Under the pieces are notes generated by a model. It did not search any database. It saw only the letters and a list, made by a program, of their open reading frames with translations, and was not told the DNA's origin. A DNA stretch of 7,045 nt from NCBI GenBank assembly GCA_003218815.1, contig QHON01000187.1, positions 1-7,045 of the forward strand, given 5' to 3'. Positions 5,119 to 7,045 of this stretch are shown here, piece after piece. The translations under genes and the position numbers were made by a program. Source of the stretch: Verrucomicrobiota bacterium (lineage in GTDB: Bacteria; Verrucomicrobiota; Verrucomicrobiia; Chthoniobacterales; UBA10450). The stretch's first letter is position 1; every line of letters starts with the position of its first letter.

Positions 5119-5814
5119 ATGTCGCAGCTTAAGATCCGGGAGATGCCGCGGGACGAGCGGCCACGCGAGAAACTCGCCGCCCACGGCGCATCCGCACTAA
5201 CGACCCCGGAACTCATCGCCATTTTGCTGCGCACCGGCGTCTCGGGCGCAAATGCGGTGGAAGTGGCCCGTCAGCTATTGGAAAAATACGGTTCGCTTAC
5301 CGGATTAAGTCGCTGCTCCGTAGATGAATTGTCAAAGATCAAAGGGATCAAATTTGCTAAAGCCGTGCAGCTTGTCGCCGCGTTTGGGCTCGGCCAGCGA
5401 CTCGCGCGGGAAACATTGTCGAAGCAAAAAATCGATTCGCCCGAACTGGTGAACGAACTGCTCGGGCCCGAGCTGCGCCGGCTGCGGAAAGAATCGCTGC
5501 GCGTGATTCTACTCGATACGCGCTATCACTTGATTCGAGTGGAAGAAGTCTCGATGGGAAGCGTTAATGAAAGTATCGCCCATCCACGCGAGGTATTTCG
5601 GCCAGCGGTAGTTTCCTCAGCTTACGCGGTGATTGTCGTGCACAATCATCCCTCCGGCGATGCATCGCCAAGCCAGACCGATCACAGCCTGACGCGGCGT
5701 TTGGCCGAAGCCGCCGAGCTTCTCCAAATCAAATTGCTCGATCACATCATCATTGGCACTCCCGCGGACGGAAGCCCTGGCTACTTCAGCTTCAAGGAAG
5801 CAGGCGTGCTTTGA
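5119..5814 (+). CDS. radC: RadC family JAB/MPN-domain protein (UPF0758)
   Basis: A 231-residue protein of the RadC (DUF2466) family, whose exact role is unsettled; the old DNA-repair name is historical. Residues 1-60 contain the family N-terminus IREMPRDERPREKLAAHGASALTTPELIAILLRTG in conserved form. A helix-hairpin-helix-like segment lies around 67-98 (SVDELSKIKGIKFAKAVQLVAAF). The JAMM metal site HNHPSGDASPSQTD spans 175-188, with His175, His177 and Asp188 as expected zinc ligands. The ATG at 5119 (MSQLKIREMP) was chosen over an in-frame TTG at 5083 because the twelve residues in between are not family-like. The gene starts 50 bp after the polyprenyl synthase and its stop overlaps the lpxA start by 4 bp, so the two should be translationally coupled. 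Confidence 0.95.
   Translation: MSQLKIREMPRDERPREKLAAHGASALTTPELIAILLRTGVSGANAVEVARQLLEKYGSLTGLSRCSVDELSKIKGIKFAKAVQLVAAFGLGQRLARETLSKQKIDSPELVNELLGPELRRLRKESLRVILLDTRYHLIRVEEVSMGSVNESIAHPREVFRPAVVSSAYAVIVVHNHPSGDASPSQTDHSLTRRLAEAAELLQIKLLDHIIIGTPADGSPGYFSFKEAGVL
5794..5800 (+). promoter_or_regulatory. Possible ribosome binding site for lpxA inside radC
   Basis: AAGGAAG lies 10 bases before the TTG at 5811 and is the only purine-rich, Shine-Dalgarno-like stretch near a gene start in this window that looks convincing. It supports TTG 5811 as the lpxA start. It is also codons for Lys-Glu in the RadC C-terminus, so it may be coincidental. Confidence 0.4.
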
Positions 5815-6614
5815 AGATTCATCCGACGGCGATTGTCGATCCGGGCGCGCAACTCGGCGCCGATGTTGAGATCGGTCCGTTCTCGGTAGTCGGGCCGCAA
5901 GCGATGATTGGTAATAAGTCCATCGTGCACACGCACGTTGTCATTGAGGGAAATGTCGTGATTGGCACTGGTAATTTCATCGGACAGGGCGCGATTATTG
6001 GCACGCCGCCGCAAGATCTTTCGTTCTCGCCGGAACGAAAAACGAAGGTCGAGATCGGAAATGACAACGTGATCCGCGAATACTGTACGATCCATCGCGG
6101 TAGCCCGGACGGGAGCGTCACCAAAATCGGCGATAAGAACTTCCTAATGGCAGGTGCGCATCTCGGCCATAATTGCGAGATTGGAAACAACGTGGTCATC
6201 GCCAACAACTGTTTGTTGGCCGGTCATGTCCGTGTGGACGATGCGGCATTCCTCGGCGGTGGATCGACATTTCATCAGCACATGCACGTTGGACGGCTGG
6301 TGATGGTACAAGGCAGTTCTGCTTTCGGAAAAGATCTGCCTCCATTTGTAATCGCAGCAGAACGCAATTCGGTTTTTGGAGTGAACATGATCGGACTGCG
6401 TCGCGCCGGATTCAGCGCGCAAGATCGAGACGAAATCAGGACGGCATTCAAACTCGTTTACCTTAGCGGGTTGAACATTTCGCAGGCGCTTGAAAAAGCG
6501 GCGGCGATGAACTTCGGCGCACCCGCTCGTGAATTCCTTGACTTCGTCGGAAACGCGAAAAAGCGCGGCGTTTGCCCGCTCAAACGCGGCGAGGCCAATG
6601 ACGTGTCAATCTAA
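5811..6614 (+). CDS. lpxA: Acyl-ACP:UDP-N-acetylglucosamine O-acyltransferase
   Basis: LpxA moves a 3-hydroxyacyl chain from ACP to UDP-GlcNAc, the first step of lipid A synthesis, in the cytosol. The 267 residues match the family length (262 in E. coli). Residues 1-190 are a left-handed beta-helix of hexapeptide repeats, such as IGPFSV, IGNKSI and IGTGNF. AHLGHNC places His120 as the catalytic base (E. coli His125) and His117 nearby. The tail FGVNMIGLRRAGFSAQ is typical. Gly168 falls where E. coli has Gly173, the acyl-length ruler, suggesting a long (C14-like) acyl chain. The start is TTG at 5811, overlapping the radC stop (TTGA). No lpxC, lpxD, fabZ or lpxB lies beside it, unlike the usual cluster. 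Its TAA overlaps the stop of the convergent gene downstream. Confidence 0.96.
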   Translation: MKIHPTAIVDPGAQLGADVEIGPFSVVGPQAMIGNKSIVHTHVVIEGNVVIGTGNFIGQGAIIGTPPQDLSFSPERKTKVEIGNDNVIREYCTIHRGSPDGSVTKIGDKNFLMAGAHLGHNCEIGNNVVIANNCLLAGHVRVDDAAFLGGGSTFHQHMHVGRLVMVQGSSAFGKDLPPFVIAAERNSVFGVNMIGLRRAGFSAQDRDEIRTAFKLVYLSGLNISQALEKAAAMNFGAPAREFLDFVGNAKKRGVCPLKRGEANDVSI

Positions 6615-7045
6615 CGAGATCCGCTGGGAAGCTTCTCGATGCTTTCGACATTTCCCTTAGAATCAAAGTGAAATCGGCAAATTACCGCCTGCTCACCGTT
6701 CCCGAAGGTGTATGTGACAGAGTTCTGGGGTGACAACGGCTTGGCGTCCGGAGGGCCGAGCAACATCTCCAAGCCGGCACGCGAGAGCCCGATGAAGTTT
6801 ATCTCGGGAAAGACCTTTTGTGCGACTGTTAAGGCGCTGAGGTTATTTGAATAATCTGGCGGGTTCTTAGCGCGGTGCCACGCGAGCAACCCGATGCTCG
6901 GGTGCCTCTTGCGGAGCTCGGCGATTCGCTGCGCTTCTGTCGGCGCGTAGCCTGGCAAGTAATCTCCAAGTCGAATGGAATAAACAGTTTCGGGGTGCAC
7001 CCTCATCCACGGGGCACAGCGAAGGTCCAACACAGCCTGATTGAT
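6611..7045 (-). CDS. Hypothetical protein, 5' part outside the window
   Basis: The frame is open to the right edge, so the gene begins beyond it; 144 residues are visible, ending LPSGSR then TAG. A GTG at 7033 exists, but sequence before it (INQA) is in frame, so I treat the gene as partial. The visible first half (VHPETVYSIRLGDYLPGYAP) is not recognised. The second half holds FIGLSRAGLEMLLGPPDA, then a beta-rich TYTFGNGEQAVICRFHFDSKGNVESIEK. This pattern of 'G-L-S-x-x-x-h-x-x-LLGPPD' followed by two or three strands recalls the SmpA/BamE-like small lipoprotein fold, where it is a structural rather than catalytic motif; the resemblance is weak. No signal sequence can be assessed. It overlaps the lpxA stop by 4 bases, tail to tail. 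Confidence 0.75.
   Translation of the reverse strand: MNQAVLDLRCAPWMRVHPETVYSIRLGDYLPGYAPTEAQRIAELRKRHPSIGLLAWHRAKNPPDYSNNLSALTVAQKVFPEINFIGLSRAGLEMLLGPPDAKPLSPQNSVTYTFGNGEQAVICRFHFDSKGNVESIEKLPSGSR

Noticed and set aside
5460..5473. 14-base palindrome GCTCGGGCCCGAGC in radC
   Set aside because: It has no loop, lies in coding sequence for ordinary residues, and has no partner in the window; probably chance in GC-rich DNA.

Overview
The window is ordinary core-metabolism DNA from a Gram-negative (LPS-making) bacterium, with an unusual set of palindromic elements in its gaps. The SdhA/SdhB pair is the type seen in Bacteroidota and Verrucomicrobiota. With lpxA, the MEP-pathway gene ispE and GTAGGG-bounded intergenic repeats, this suggests a Verrucomicrobiota genome, perhaps a soil Chthoniobacterales relative. 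That assignment is inference from protein flavour and repeat style; no rRNA or other marker is present.

Layout. At 3-579 lies the 3' end of sdhA, whose last part is out of frame and apparently short. sdhB (668-1423) follows on the same strand. ispE (1483-2325, minus) converges on sdhB. Divergent from ispE starts a co-directional plus-strand run: pyrF (2406-3098), a LipM/LplA-family lipoyl-attachment enzyme (3135-3902), a long-chain polyprenyl diphosphate synthase (3989-5068), radC (5119-5814) and lpxA (5811-6614). A minus-strand hypothetical gene (6611-7045, entering from the right edge) ends tail to tail with lpxA, the two overlapping by 4 bp.

Functions. SdhA and SdhB are the flavoprotein and iron-sulfur subunits of succinate dehydrogenase/fumarate reductase. 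IspE makes an isoprenoid intermediate, and the polyprenyl synthase builds long prenyl chains from isoprenoid units for quinones or carrier lipids. PyrF makes UMP, the lipoyl enzyme serves 2-oxoacid dehydrogenases and/or GcvH, and LpxA starts lipid A synthesis. The five-gene run is a mixed housekeeping group, not one pathway; gaps of 36, 86, 50 and -4 bp permit co-transcription.

The most interesting structure is intergenic. Elements at 591-655, 1423-1476 and 3905-3960 share one plan: terminal GGTAGG/CCTACC-type (or TGTAGG/CCTACA) inverted repeats enclosing two tandem hairpins. Stem sequences differ between copies while pairing is kept, and one loop core (TCGGYGA, or its complement) recurs. A fourth, single-hairpin relative lies at 3104-3127. 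A different long imperfect palindrome (2332-2411) separates ispE from pyrF, supplies the pyrF start codon and creates a false N-terminal extension of ispE. No tRNA, rRNA, CRISPR array, transposase or phage gene was seen.
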